This document shows positions 9,524 through 18,617 of a DNA stretch of 64,000 nucleotides, piece after piece; position 1 is the first letter of the stretch; each line of letters begins with the position of its first letter. This stretch comes from Bacillota bacterium (GTDB taxonomy: Bacteria; Bacillota; Clostridia; Christensenellales; Aristaeellaceae), in NCBI GenBank assembly GCA_023416655.1, contig JAEZHK010000052.1:1-64000 (forward strand). Reading direction: 5' to 3'. Under the pieces are notes generated by a model. It was not told where the DNA came from, ran no database searches, and saw nothing but the letters and a program-made list of their open reading frames with translations. The position numbers and the translations under genes were made by a program.

Positions 9524-11308
9524 TCAGGTTCCTCCCGGCATTTTCTTGATTCGCACGCTTGCCACCGTTTCGCTGCCGACGCGCGCGTACCTCAGGCCGT
9601 AGCCCTCGCCGAAGCACATCTGCACGCGGTCGTGGACGTTGGAAATTCCGATGCCGTAATTGCCCGGGGCGGACGCCTCGTCCCGGTGGTACAGGAAGCG
9701 GTTCATCTCGTCCAGGGTTTCCTGGGTGGCGTTCTCCCCGTCGTCGCGCACTTCCAGAACGATGTCGCTTCCCTCTTCGCGCGCCGTGATTTTGAGGTGG
9801 CAGGTGCGGGATTGGTTGGTCTGCATCGCGTGGATGATCGAGTTTTCGACCAGCGGCTGAAGGATCAGCCTGGGCGTCAGGCAATCCAGCAGGTTCTCCG
9901 GCAGGTCGTACTCGACGAAGATGGAGTCCTCGTACCTCGCCATCTGGATGCTGATGTACAGCCGGATGTGCTTGATCTGCTCGCTCAGCGGGATCGATTC
10001 CCGGCCGCGGCTGATGCTGATGCGGAAAAAGGACGCCAGGTCCTTCGTGATCTGGATGGCCTTTTCATCTTCCCCCGCGCCGATCAGCCAGATGATCGTG
10101 GACAGCGTGTTGTACAGAAAGTGGGGGTTGATCTGGAACTCCAGCGCGCGGATCTGCGCCTCCTTGTTTTTGCGCTGCTCCTCGTAATACTGCCCGATCG
10201 CGCTTTCCAGCTTTTCGAGGATCTGTCCGTACTTGTCGTCCAGAATCGCGATTTCGTTTTTGACCGGCGGACGCCCCTTGGCCGCGGCCGGCGGCGCGTC
10301 AAAGGACGAGACGCGGCCGATCAGCCGGTAGAGCGGCTTGATGAAGCTGCGCGACATCATCGAGCCCAGCAGTACGCAAAGGCCGATGCAGAGGACTGCG
10401 ACCAGGATCGTCATCGAAAGGATGGGCCTGAAGCCCTCGTTGAGCGTCGCCTCCCGGATCTTTTCCAGGTAGGTCAGGCCGCGTTGGCTGTCCCGGTAGT
10501 AGACCAGCACGTTTCCGTTCAGGTTCAGCGAGCCGGCTCCGCCGGTCATCGCGCCTTCCGGAAGCTTCAACGCTTCCTGGAGGTTTTTGCCGTAGAACGC
10601 GTCGTCGGTGCAGGACTGGATGACGCCGCGGGCGCTTACGATCATGTACTGGCTGCCCCGCGCCCCCTCGTAGTCCTGATAGAGCTTTCGGAACAGGCTT
10701 TCGCGGACGTTGACCCGGATCAGCGACACGGGGCGGTTGCCCGTGCCCAGCACCTGCCGGACGTAGGGGATCACGCGCTCGCCGCGGTCAAATGTGGCGG
10801 CCTGCCACAGGTCGAAGCGTTGAAAGGCGTCCGGGCCGGGCCGGACGAGGCCGGTCGCGTCGATGCGCTGCACCGCCGACGCGTCCGCCGAGTAGCGCAG
10901 CGCTTCGCCATCGCCGATCAGCAGCACCGAGGTGGCCTCCTGGCTGTTGTAGAGGCTGATGATCTGCCGCCGGGCCTGGTCCTCGACCATCGACGGCGCG
11001 GCCTGAAGCCGGGCGTCCGGATCGTAATAGGCGCGCACGTATTGGTTGAACGCGACGAGAAGCGTCGCGCGGTGCTTCTCGCGCATGATTTCGTCGGTTC
11101 GGTACGCGATGAACTCCAGCCGGCTCAGGCTGTCCTGCACGCCCTTTTCCAGCATCGTGCGCGAGGAAACGTCCAGGGAGATCGCGCCGATCACGAACAC
11201 GGGGATGAGCGACACCAGCGCGAACAGGATGGTCAGCCGCGTCTTGATGGAGAACTGCGCAAATATCGAGCCGATTTTCTTCACGTTGCACCACACACCG
11301 CTCTCCAT
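9524..11308 (-). CDS. YesM-type sensor histidine kinase
   Basis: A membrane sensor of about 594 residues. The ATG at 11306-11308 is six bases after AAAGGG and is preferred to an in-frame ATG 45 bases upstream that lacks a ribosome site. A first membrane helix (TILFALVSLIPVFVIGAISL) precedes a roughly 250-residue extracytoplasmic Cache-like region. A second helix follows (ILSMTILVAVLCIGLCVLLG), then a HAMP-like linker. The His_kinase domain contains the phospho-acceptor in FQINPHFLYNTLS, an N-box LQPLVENSIIHA and a G-box GIGISNVHDR. It pairs with the YesN-type regulator that begins directly at its stop codon. Confidence 0.92.
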   Translation of the reverse strand: MESGVWCNVKKIGSIFAQFSIKTRLTILFALVSLIPVFVIGAISLDVSSRTMLEKGVQDSLSRLEFIAYRTDEIMREKHRATLLVAFNQYVRAYYDPDARLQAAPSMVEDQARRQIISLYNSQEATSVLLIGDGEALRYSADASAVQRIDATGLVRPGPDAFQRFDLWQAATFDRGERVIPYVRQVLGTGNRPVSLIRVNVRESLFRKLYQDYEGARGSQYMIVSARGVIQSCTDDAFYGKNLQEALKLPEGAMTGGAGSLNLNGNVLVYYRDSQRGLTYLEKIREATLNEGFRPILSMTILVAVLCIGLCVLLGSMMSRSFIKPLYRLIGRVSSFDAPPAAAKGRPPVKNEIAILDDKYGQILEKLESAIGQYYEEQRKNKEAQIRALEFQINPHFLYNTLSTIIWLIGAGEDEKAIQITKDLASFFRISISRGRESIPLSEQIKHIRLYISIQMARYEDSIFVEYDLPENLLDCLTPRLILQPLVENSIIHAMQTNQSRTCHLKITAREEGSDIVLEVRDDGENATQETLDEMNRFLYHRDEASAPGNYGIGISNVHDRVQMCFGEGYGLRYARVGSETVASVRIKKMPGGT

Positions 11309-11405
11309 TGTATACCCTTTCAGGAGATTAACACAAACCCCCCGCATTTTCAAGCGCGGGACCGGGATGCCGGGTTTTATCGCGTTCAGACCGGGATATT
11401 GGAAA

Positions 11406-11445
11406 GGCGGGGCGGCCTTGCCAACCCGGCAAAGGCTGCCCCGCC
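11406..11445 (-). terminator. Terminator hairpin after the metallophosphatase gene
   Basis: GGCGGGGC…GCCTTGCC pairs with GGCAAAGGC…GCCCCGCC. On the minus strand it is followed by TTTCCAATA. It probably ends the arabinan operon transcript. The remaining bases of 11309-11556 show no gene. Confidence 0.6.
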
Positions 11446-11556
11446 TCTACAGTTCAATTTCCAATTACCCGGACCGCGGCTGGCGATCCTCGAGCGCCTT
11501 CATACGGAAGAAACACGCGCCTGAAGCGCGACGTCACCAAGAGCCCAACGGTTTTC

Positions 11557-12507
11557 TCATGATCCCAGCGGCTTTGCCGGCGCGTAGTACTGCCGGTGCG
11601 CCTGTACTTGAACGAGCTGGTTTTCGGGATACCGGTATGCCGTCAGCTTGCCGCCGAACGCGCAGCCGGTGTCGATGCAGAGCGTATGATTCATCTCGCG
11701 CGCCTCGAGCTGCGGCGTGTGGCCGTACACCACCAAGGCGCGCCCGTGATACTCGCTGGCCCAGTCGAGGCGCACCGGTAGTCCGTATTCGTCGACCTCT
11801 CCGGTTGTATCGCCGTACAGGCAGAAGTCCCGCACGCGGCTGGAGGCGTGCCCCTGCAGGCTCTCCTTCAGCCCGGCATGCGCCACGACCAACTTGCCCT
11901 CGTCGAGCACATAATGGCTGGGCAGCGCGTCCAGAAACACGCGCACCTCCTGAACAAATTTGGAGGGCTGCCTTTCCAGATCTTCCACCGTACCATCCAG
12001 CCCATTCGTGAGCTGAACGGGGCGTCCGTTCAGTTTTTTCAGCAGCTTTGCGTCATGATTCCCCGGAACGGCCAGCGCATGGCCTTCCTTCACCATCTTC
12101 ATGACCAGCTTCAGCACGTCCGCGTTTTTTGGCCCGCGGTCGCACAGATCGCCCAAAAACACGGCGATCCTGCCCTGCGGCGGCGTCGCGGCGTGTTTTT
12201 CGGCGTCTACTGTGTAATCCAGCTTTTGAAGCAGCTCGCAAAGTTCGTCGTAGCAGCCATGGATGTCGCCAATGATATCATACCACTCCAAAACATTCTT
12301 TTGTCGTTGGAGCGGATCTTTTCGCGCAGTGCTGTGTCGCTCTCCGCTTGAAATAGCGCTGCTATTCCTGCGCTGCGGCTCCTTGCTCTGCATCGAAAAT
12401 CTCTCGCCCCTTTGGACAAAACAATATTTTGGATTGGTATCAAACGGCCCGCGGTCTTCACGCCTGTCATCCCAAGGCTTTGAGGGTGCGATCTTTACTT
12501 CGGCCAC
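11557..12507 (-). CDS. PrpE/Pnkp-type metallophosphatase interrupted in frame by a MITE
   Basis: A 316-residue frame from GTG 12507 (after GGAGCAGACAGGAG). Calcineurin-like motifs are complete: GDIHGCYDE, GDLCDRGP, GNHD, AHAG and YGHTP. The body matches PrpE-type diadenosine tetraphosphatases and the central phosphatase module of bacterial Pnkp RNA-repair enzymes (IDTGCAFGGKLTAYRYPE). The N-terminal SKPWDDRREDRGPFD resembles the linker before the Pnkp phosphatase module, but no kinase or ligase module is present. Between GPFD and IIGDIHG lies element copy C. Element plus duplication is 162 bp, exactly 54 codons, with no stop, so the frame survives with an inserted segment beside the first metal-binding motif. 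Activity is uncertain. Last gene of the arabinan operon. Confidence 0.75.
   Translation of the reverse strand: MAEVKIAPSKPWDDRREDRGPFDTNPKYCFVQRGERFSMQSKEPQRRNSSAISSGERHSTARKDPLQRQKNVLEWYDIIGDIHGCYDELCELLQKLDYTVDAEKHAATPPQGRIAVFLGDLCDRGPKNADVLKLVMKMVKEGHALAVPGNHDAKLLKKLNGRPVQLTNGLDGTVEDLERQPSKFVQEVRVFLDALPSHYVLDEGKLVVAHAGLKESLQGHASSRVRDFCLYGDTTGEVDEYGLPVRLDWASEYHGRALVVYGHTPQLEAREMNHTLCIDTGCAFGGKLTAYRYPENQLVQVQAHRQYYAPAKPLGS
12281..12439. mobile_element. MITE-like palindromic element, copy C (159 bp), inside the phosphatase gene
   Basis: Same ends as copies A and B (TACCACTCCAAAA…TTTTGTC; right end inward TACCAATCCAAAA), about 22 of 25 positions matched. Perfect TCA duplication at 12278-12280 and 12440-12442. 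Removing the element and one triplet restores the codons for GPFDIIGDIHG, which proves the insertion point. Confidence 0.93.
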
Positions 12508-12613
12508 CTCCTGTCTGCTCCTTCAGAGAGCACCCCGGCGCATGGCGTCGGACACGCATAGCTTACCGGTTGAGCGCCGTTTGCATGCGATGGATTTCTA
12601 CGGCAGGCACAAG

Positions 12614-13576
12614 TCAGTCATTGGCCAAGAGCTGAAGCCCGAGCTTCGGCCCCAGGATGCGCATGCGCCCGCCGTCCCAGCGGATTGGGTCCATGAGACC
12701 CACTCGGACGCCGCCGAAGGAGGTGGTGTAGCCGTGATAGACGAAGAACCACGCCCCGCCGGTGGTTTGGAACGCGCAGCCGTGGCCGGGTCCGGTGACC
12801 TCGCCGCTCTTTTCCAGGATCGGGTTTTCCGCCGCTTTCACGAACGGCCCGAGCGGGGAATCCGCCGTGGCGTAGCCCACCGCGTAGTCGCCCTCCGCGT
12901 AGAAGTTGGCGGAGAAGGTCATGTAGTAATGGTTCCCGCGTTTGATCAGGAAGCTGCCCTCGTTCCAGCGCCGCCCGGTGCTCTTTATTGACCGGTCCTC
13001 CCAGGGCTGTTCGGGCTTCAGAAGCAATACAGGCTCGCCCCGGACGCCGGAAAAGTCCGGTTCCATTTCCACGCCGTAGATCCAGCTCTCCTCCAGATCG
13101 CCCACCCGGTGCTTGTAGCAGCAGTGGGAGTAGTAGAGGTAGTACCTTCCGTCCTCGGAATGGACGCTGGCGTCGATGACGGGATAACCGGGGTCGAAGA
13201 TGGGGCGGTTCAGAAGGTCGGTGAATGGTCCGGCGGGATGATCGGACACGGCGACGCCGATTCGGAAATTCTCCGCCTCGCTATTCGGGTTCTCCCGCCA
13301 GTTCGCGCTGAAGAAGAGGTAATACCGGCCTTCAAAATGGTAGCACTCCGGCGCCCAAAGGCAATCCACGCACCAGCCGTCCGGCCCCGCGCGGTAGATT
13401 TCGCCTTCCTCCCGCCAGTCGATCAGGTTCGTGGAGGAACGAGCTCGAAACGCGCCGTCCTCGCTGGAGCCGTAGAGGTAGTATCGCCCATCCGGCGCGG
13501 TCAGCATGAACGGATCGGCGACCGGGAACGGAAACGGGTTTTGGTATGTCCCTGACACAGCACGCACCCCTGTCAT
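12614..13576 (-). CDS. Glycoside hydrolase family 43 (arabinanase/arabinofuranosidase-like)
   Basis: A 320-residue five-bladed beta-propeller enzyme without signal peptide, so it acts in the cytoplasm on imported oligosaccharides. The three GH43 acidic residues are visible: Asp21 in VADPFML (general base), Asp135 in YPVIDASVH (pKa modulator) and Glu206 in RRWNEGSF (general acid). The ATG overlaps the stop of the GH51 gene by four bases, indicating coupling. Together with GH51 it would cleave arabino-oligosaccharides. GH43 also includes beta-xylosidases, so specificity is inferred from the neighbour. Confidence 0.9.
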   Translation of the reverse strand: MTGVRAVSGTYQNPFPFPVADPFMLTAPDGRYYLYGSSEDGAFRARSSTNLIDWREEGEIYRAGPDGWCVDCLWAPECYHFEGRYYLFFSANWRENPNSEAENFRIGVAVSDHPAGPFTDLLNRPIFDPGYPVIDASVHSEDGRYYLYYSHCCYKHRVGDLEESWIYGVEMEPDFSGVRGEPVLLLKPEQPWEDRSIKSTGRRWNEGSFLIKRGNHYYMTFSANFYAEGDYAVGYATADSPLGPFVKAAENPILEKSGEVTGPGHGCAFQTTGGAWFFVYHGYTTSFGGVRVGLMDPIRWDGGRMRILGPKLGLQLLAND

Positions 13577-15438
13577 TCCAATATGATGACCGCCACCGCC
13601 ATCGGCGGCAGCGTGATTTCCCCCTCCATGACCACGGAGACGGGCGCGACCGGCTCGTCTTCAAAGCCGTTGCGCTGGTTGAAGTCGTCCGCGCGCAGAA
13701 GGAGCGCGCGGGCGCGGGTGAATGCCACGCCTTCAATGAGGAGCCTCGCGCCTTCATTCCGGCTGCGGTTGACGACGGACAGCACCGCCTGCCCCTGCGT
13801 GTTCAGGCCCGCTGCGGCGTCGACCAGCGGGATGCCCGCCTGCGCCGGGACGTTGCCCACCTGCCCGCAATCGATGGTTTCCGACTCAACCTCCGCGTGA
13901 ATGGCGCGCTTCAGGCCCTGCCGCGCGACCATGCCGATCACATGGTAGGTCGGCGTGCCGTAGCATTCGCCGCGGGCGCTTCGGATCAGCCCGCCCGGCC
14001 AGCCGTTGACGAGGTCCGACGCCGTGCAGAGCGCGAGGCAACCGCTGTTCCGAAGGAAGGTGTTAATTAGCCCCGCGTTGCTCAGCGCGGCCTCGAAGGT
14101 CTGCTCCCGGAGGGACTGGTTGTGGTAGGAGGTGTTCCACTCCGTGACCGCCAGCTTGATCGGATGATCCTGGCCGCAGAGCGCCCGGACGGTCTTTAGG
14201 GTATCCTTCAGAACCCGTTCGAACTTTTGGGGTGCGCCGCCCACCACGGCGTCGTAGAGCGCCTCCGGCGCATACGCCGCGTCCGCGATCATCGGCGCGT
14301 AGGTGTGCAGGCCCAGGATGTCTACATAATCCTTGATCCGGGGGAGGATGGTTTCGTTCCAGCTTTGGTCCAGCTGGTTGCCGTCTCCGGCGCAGGCGAT
14401 CAACTTGATGGAAGGGTCGCGCCCGCGCATGGCTTCAGCGAACGCGACGTAGCGTTCGGCGTATTCCCCGGCGGTGCAGTGGCCGGTTTCCCAATCGGCA
14501 AACATCTCGTTGCCGATGTCCCAGTATTTCACGCCGTAGGGTTCGGGGTGGCCGTTTTCCGCCCGCAGCGCGCCGAAGCGGGTGCCTGCGTCCCCATTGC
14601 AGTATTCCACCCATTCGGCGGCCTCCTGAGGCGTCGCGTCGCCGAAGTTGACGCAGATCAGCGGCTCGCATCCAAGGTGCCGGCACAGCGAGAGGAATTC
14701 GTCGGTGCCGAAGTTGTTCTCCTCCGTGCCGCCCCAGTGGCGGTTCGGGCGGCCGGGGCGCATGTCCACCGGGCCGATCCCGTCCATCCAGTGGTAGGTG
14801 TCCGCAAAGCAGCCGCCGGGAAAGCGCAGGACGCCCATATGGAGCGCCTCGATCCGCTGCATGACCTTGGGCCACACGCCCGCGATCCGGTCTCCCGGCT
14901 TCAGCGAGGCCTGATCGATCCACAGGACGCCGCGCCCGAGGCGTGTGACGGCAAGAGAAGCCTGACCGCTCGTCCTGTCCGGGACGAAATCAAATTCGCA
15001 CCGGACCCAACCACCGCCGTCCAGCTCAAACCGCTTTTCAAAGAGGTCCCCCAGTTCGTCGAAGACCCGCACCCGGACGGACGCGCCGTCCACCGCGAAA
15101 AGATGCGCGTAGCCGGAGTATCCCGTACCCGCGTGGAGCAATAGGCCGTCCTGCTCGACACCGCCCTCGCCGTCCGATACCTCCACCCGCTGGGACTGGC
15201 CCGGCGCGTAGACGTTCTCCCGGTCTAGTGAGCATTCCGCGTCCCCGACTGCATGCCACGGCGATGACACGCCCTTCTCCGCATCCTCCGGGTATTCGAA
15301 GCCCCGGGAGGTCAAAAGCTCCGCGTGCAGCCCCGGGTCGATGCAGTCATGCATGAATTCGATAAAGTGGCCGAAGAGGAGGGGGGAGAGGTCGCCCAAC
15401 ACCCGCTCCGGATGGATGGTGATTTTTACGTCTTTCAT
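13573..15438 (-). CDS. Glycoside hydrolase family 51 alpha-L-arabinofuranosidase
   Basis: A 621-residue intracellular enzyme. GH51 catalytic residues are evident: acid/base Glu311 in YWDIGNEMF and nucleophile Glu433 in LAVTEWNTSYH, within a TIM barrel that begins around residue 190 (MGVLRFPGGCFADTYHWMDGIG). An N-terminal beta-sandwich insertion (residues 60-180) makes it longer than the roughly 500-residue AbfA class, more like the 600-800-residue GH51 group with a CBM4-like domain. It releases L-arabinose from arabinan and arabinoxylan oligomers. It follows the permease gene by four bases. Confidence 0.92.
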   Translation of the reverse strand: MKDVKITIHPERVLGDLSPLLFGHFIEFMHDCIDPGLHAELLTSRGFEYPEDAEKGVSSPWHAVGDAECSLDRENVYAPGQSQRVEVSDGEGGVEQDGLLLHAGTGYSGYAHLFAVDGASVRVRVFDELGDLFEKRFELDGGGWVRCEFDFVPDRTSGQASLAVTRLGRGVLWIDQASLKPGDRIAGVWPKVMQRIEALHMGVLRFPGGCFADTYHWMDGIGPVDMRPGRPNRHWGGTEENNFGTDEFLSLCRHLGCEPLICVNFGDATPQEAAEWVEYCNGDAGTRFGALRAENGHPEPYGVKYWDIGNEMFADWETGHCTAGEYAERYVAFAEAMRGRDPSIKLIACAGDGNQLDQSWNETILPRIKDYVDILGLHTYAPMIADAAYAPEALYDAVVGGAPQKFERVLKDTLKTVRALCGQDHPIKLAVTEWNTSYHNQSLREQTFEAALSNAGLINTFLRNSGCLALCTASDLVNGWPGGLIRSARGECYGTPTYHVIGMVARQGLKRAIHAEVESETIDCGQVGNVPAQAGIPLVDAAAGLNTQGQAVLSVVNRSRNEGARLLIEGVAFTRARALLLRADDFNQRNGFEDEPVAPVSVVMEGEITLPPMAVAVIILE

Positions 15439-15442
15439 GAGG

Positions 15443-16270
15443 TCAGCCCTTCATGCCGGTCATGGCAATTCCCTTTATAAAGTATTTTTGCGCGCCGCAG
15501 TAGGCGATGAAGATCGGAAGGAGCGTCAGCACGCCGCCTGCCATGAGGAGGGCGTATTCCACCACGTGCGTACCCATGAACATGGCAAGCCCAGACGACA
15601 GCGTGTACATGTCGGAACCCGTGACGAGCACCAGCGGGTACAAAAGGTCGTTCCAGTTGTACATGAAGTGGAAGATGGCCAGCGAGATGACCGCGGGTTT
15701 GCACAGCGGCAGCATGATGCTGCGGAAGATCTTGAACTCGGAGCAGCCGTCGATGCGGGCGGCTTCCTCCAGCCCCGTTGGCAGCGAAACAAAGAACTGC
15801 CGCATCATGAAAATGCCGAAGGCGTTGGTCGCCCGGGGCAGGATCAGCCCGAGGTAGGAGTTCAGAAGGCCCAGTTTGAAGACCTCATAGTAGAGCGGCA
15901 CCATGATGACCTGGAAGGGGATCATCAGCGTGACCAGCACCATGAGAAATAGAGCGTTCCGCCCTTTGAAGCGCAGCCGGGCGAAGGCGTACCCCGCCAT
16001 CGTGTCCAGAAGGAGCGACACGCTCGTCACGCCGGTTGCGAAGGCGACGGTGTTTAAGAAGTAGCGGAAGAAGGAAACCCGCGTCCAGATGCCCGCGTAG
16101 CCATCCAGCGTGAATGTGCGGCCAATCAGGGACGGCGGGAAGGTCAGTACGTCCTTTTCCAGCTTGAAGGAAGTCAGAAGCATCCACAAAAAGGGGTATA
16201 CGAACACCAGCGCCCCCAAGATCAGAAGGAGGGTGGCGATTGTCTTTCCGGCAGTGATCCGCGTTTTCAT
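15443..16270 (-). CDS. CUT1 sugar ABC transporter permease (AraQ/MalG type)
   Basis: A 275-residue permease with six membrane helices. The EAA loop reads LEEAARIDGCSEFKIFRSIMLP around residues 180-200 and the C-terminus is IAMTGMKG. The ATG at 16270 follows GGAGGAAAGCGCG. With the upstream MalF-type permease and binding protein it forms an oligosaccharide importer for arabino-oligosaccharides by context. There is no ATPase gene in the operon, so an MsmX-like shared ATPase is presumed. Confidence 0.92.
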   Translation of the reverse strand: MKTRITAGKTIATLLLILGALVFVYPFLWMLLTSFKLEKDVLTFPPSLIGRTFTLDGYAGIWTRVSFFRYFLNTVAFATGVTSVSLLLDTMAGYAFARLRFKGRNALFLMVLVTLMIPFQVIMVPLYYEVFKLGLLNSYLGLILPRATNAFGIFMMRQFFVSLPTGLEEAARIDGCSEFKIFRSIMLPLCKPAVISLAIFHFMYNWNDLLYPLVLVTGSDMYTLSSGLAMFMGTHVVEYALLMAGGVLTLLPIFIAYCGAQKYFIKGIAMTGMKG

Positions 16271-16284
16271 CGCGCTTTCCTCCT

Positions 16285-17184
16285 TTACATCAAATCGGCT
16301 TCGTCCTTCTTCATGGAACGGAAGAGGACGGCGGAAACGGCCAGCGTAATCATCAAAAGGGCGACGGCGACGGCGGAGGCGTAGCCGCGGTCGAATTTCG
16401 TAAAGGCGCAGTTGTAGATGTACTGCACCACGGTCTCCGTGCGGTAGAGCGGCCCGCCGCCGGTCATCACGAACACCTGGTCGAACACCTGGAAGGAGGA
16501 GATCACCGAATTGACGGTGACGAACGTCAGCGTGGGCATCAGCATCGGGAAGGTGATCCGGGTCAGTTTGTGCCAGGCGGACGCGCCGTCAAGGTCCGCC
16601 GCCTCGTAGTAGCTGTCGGAAATACCTTGAAGCCCCGCAATCAGGATCACCATGTTGAAGCCCAGGTTTTTCCAGACGCCCACGGCGATGATGGTGGGCA
16701 TGGCGAGCGTGGGGCTTTTCAGAAGTTCCGGAAGCGAAAGGCCGAGCCGGGAGAGATAGTAGGAAAAGATGCCGACGTTTTTATTGAGGATGAACATCCA
16801 AAGGATCGAGATGATGGTCATGGAGCAGATGGCGGGCAGGAAGTAAATGGACTTGATGAAGCTGTTGAACTTCGTCTGCTCCCGGAGCGCTACGGCGGTC
16901 AGCAGCGCCAGCGCCACCTGGATGGGCACCATCCCCGCGGTGTAGTAGAGCGTATTCGTCAGCGAGTTCCAGAAGCGCCCGTCCGAAAGGAGCCTGCCAT
17001 AATTGCCTAAGCCCTGAAAGTCCAGCGTGCGGAACATCATGTCGATTTTGAACGCGCTGAAAGCGAACGAGGCCAGGAGCGGGAGAAATACAAAGGCCGT
17101 GAAGACGGCCATCGAGGGCAGGATGAACAGGCGGCCCGCCCTGGCCTGCGCGGCTTCCAGGCTCTTCGCCTTCGGCGCTTTCAT
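16285..17184 (-). CDS. CUT1 sugar ABC transporter permease (AraP/MalF type)
   Basis: A 299-residue permease. ATG at 17182-17184 (MKAPKAKSLEAAQARAGRLF) lies eight bases after CGAGGAGG; an in-frame start 33 bases upstream has no such site. Six membrane helices and an EAA loop YYEAADLDGASAWHKLTRI around residue 190 are visible. Fourteen bases separate it from the MalG-type gene, so both subunits are co-translated. Confidence 0.9.
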   Translation of the reverse strand: MKAPKAKSLEAAQARAGRLFILPSMAVFTAFVFLPLLASFAFSAFKIDMMFRTLDFQGLGNYGRLLSDGRFWNSLTNTLYYTAGMVPIQVALALLTAVALREQTKFNSFIKSIYFLPAICSMTIISILWMFILNKNVGIFSYYLSRLGLSLPELLKSPTLAMPTIIAVGVWKNLGFNMVILIAGLQGISDSYYEAADLDGASAWHKLTRITFPMLMPTLTFVTVNSVISSFQVFDQVFVMTGGGPLYRTETVVQYIYNCAFTKFDRGYASAVAVALLMITLAVSAVLFRSMKKDEADLM

Positions 17185-17256
17185 GGGGATCCCTCCTCGT
17201 AGGGAGGAGAGGGACATTTGTCCCCCTCCTCGCGTAAATGAACGGGAATGCGCAGG

Positions 17257-18495
17257 TTATTTCGCCAGCAGCGCGTCCATCTGGGCAGCGGCGTCGTCCA
17301 GCGTCTTCTGAACGTCCGCGCCGGTTAGCAGGATGTTCTCAAGGGCCGGGATGATCACGTCGGCATCGATCTCGGCGTAGTTGGTCAGCTGCTGCAGGTA
17401 GAAGTGCATGTCCTTGGCCACGCCGGAGAACGCGGTGACCTTGGCGTTTTCGATGATGCGCGGGTCCGCCGCCGCGTCGGTGCGGCTGAGCGGGAAGCCG
17501 ACCTTGAGGGACCAGGCGATCTGCGGCTCCAGGCTGTTCCAGTACTTGAAGTAGTCGTAGACGGCGTCCTTGTTCTGGCTGGAGGAGGTCATGACCATCG
17601 CGACGCCGGTGCCCAGGGTGGCCGCCCCGGCGGGGCCCGCCGGCGGCGCGGCGATGCCGTAGTTGAGGCCTGCCGCATCGAAGATGCCGGTGGCCCAGGG
17701 GCCGCAGAAGTACATGCCGAGCTTGCCGGAGGAGAACAGCGTGTCGATCTCCGCGCCGGTCATGACCGCCGGGGCGATGCCGCCCTCGCGGATGAGCTTC
17801 GACCAGCGGGAGACGGTCTCCACGTTCTCCTTGCTGCCAAAGACCGACTTGCCGTCTTTGATGAAGTCGCCGCCGCCCGCCCAGATCATCACGGGCCACA
17901 TGGGGATGGTGTTGTTGGTCGCCATGCCGAAGCCGTACTGCTGCTCGCCATCGACGGTGCGGGTGAGCTTCTTCGCATAGTCCTCCAGCTCGTCCCAGGT
18001 TGTGGGCGGCTGGTTCGGGTCGAGGCCCGCCGCCGCGAACATGTCCTTGTTATAATACATCAAAAGCGTCGCGAAGTCACAGGGCACGCCGTAATATTTG
18101 CCGCCGAACTTCAGGTTTTCCGCAAAGGCCGGGGGGATCAGCGAGGCGTCGATCCCACCCTCATAGAGGTCGTCGATCGCCGCCAGCGATCCGGCTTCCG
18201 CGTAAGCGCCGATGCGCTCGGTGTTGAAGGCGATGATGTCCGGGCCCTGGCCGACGGGCAGGGTGGTGGCCAGCTTCTGATACAGGCTGTCCCAGGACAT
18301 GATCTCCATCTTGACCTCGACGTTCGCCGTGTTGGTCTGGTTGTAGACTTCGGTCAGTTCCTTCAGGACCTCGCCGTCGCTGCCGGTGAAGCCATTCCAG
18401 AAGGTGATGACGGTCTTCGGGGTCTCGGCGGATGCCGCCGCCGTCAAGGAGAGGGTCATCAGGATCGCAAGGGTCAGGGCCAGAAACTTCTTCAT
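17257..18495 (-). CDS. Extracellular solute-binding protein for arabino-oligosaccharides (inferred)
   Basis: A 412-residue family-1 solute-binding protein. The signal peptide (MKKFLALTLAIL…AAASAE) has an A-x-A cleavage site and no lipobox Cys. The mature protein opens with TVITFWNGFTGSDGEVLKEL, typical of CUT1 binding proteins, and ends in a helix with the repeated D/A pattern QKTLDDAAAQMDALLAK. Ribosome site AAAGGAGCG. A LacI-type operator (18581-18594) sits about 90 bases upstream of the start. Substrate is inferred from the GH51 and GH43 genes downstream. Confidence 0.9.
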   Translation of the reverse strand: MKKFLALTLAILMTLSLTAAASAETPKTVITFWNGFTGSDGEVLKELTEVYNQTNTANVEVKMEIMSWDSLYQKLATTLPVGQGPDIIAFNTERIGAYAEAGSLAAIDDLYEGGIDASLIPPAFAENLKFGGKYYGVPCDFATLLMYYNKDMFAAAGLDPNQPPTTWDELEDYAKKLTRTVDGEQQYGFGMATNNTIPMWPVMIWAGGGDFIKDGKSVFGSKENVETVSRWSKLIREGGIAPAVMTGAEIDTLFSSGKLGMYFCGPWATGIFDAAGLNYGIAAPPAGPAGAATLGTGVAMVMTSSSQNKDAVYDYFKYWNSLEPQIAWSLKVGFPLSRTDAAADPRIIENAKVTAFSGVAKDMHFYLQQLTNYAEIDADVIIPALENILLTGADVQKTLDDAAAQMDALLAK

Positions 18496-18580
18496 GGTTC
18501 GCTCCTTTCATATGCTCGTCTTGGTTTGACGAGAAAACTGAACTCGGGTTCTGATGGGCTTGTGTCCTATGTCCGCCGAT

Positions 18581-18594
18581 TTGTAACGTTACGA
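18581..18594 (-). promoter_or_regulatory. LacI-family operator upstream of the arabinan operon
   Basis: TTGTAACGTTACGA differs at one base from the perfect palindrome TCGTAACGTTACGA found upstream of the LacI gene. The central AACGTT flanked by symmetric GT/AC is the classic LacI-family operator form with a central CpG. It lies in the 122-base gap before the binding-protein gene, where it would block that promoter. Confidence 0.8.
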
Positions 18595-18617
18595 ATTTTT
18601 GGCGAACAAAAAACCGC

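Noticed and set aside
9632..11524. Plus-strand open frame of 630 codons
   Set aside because: Antisense to the sensor histidine kinase gene; no motif, and composition typical of a shadow frame.
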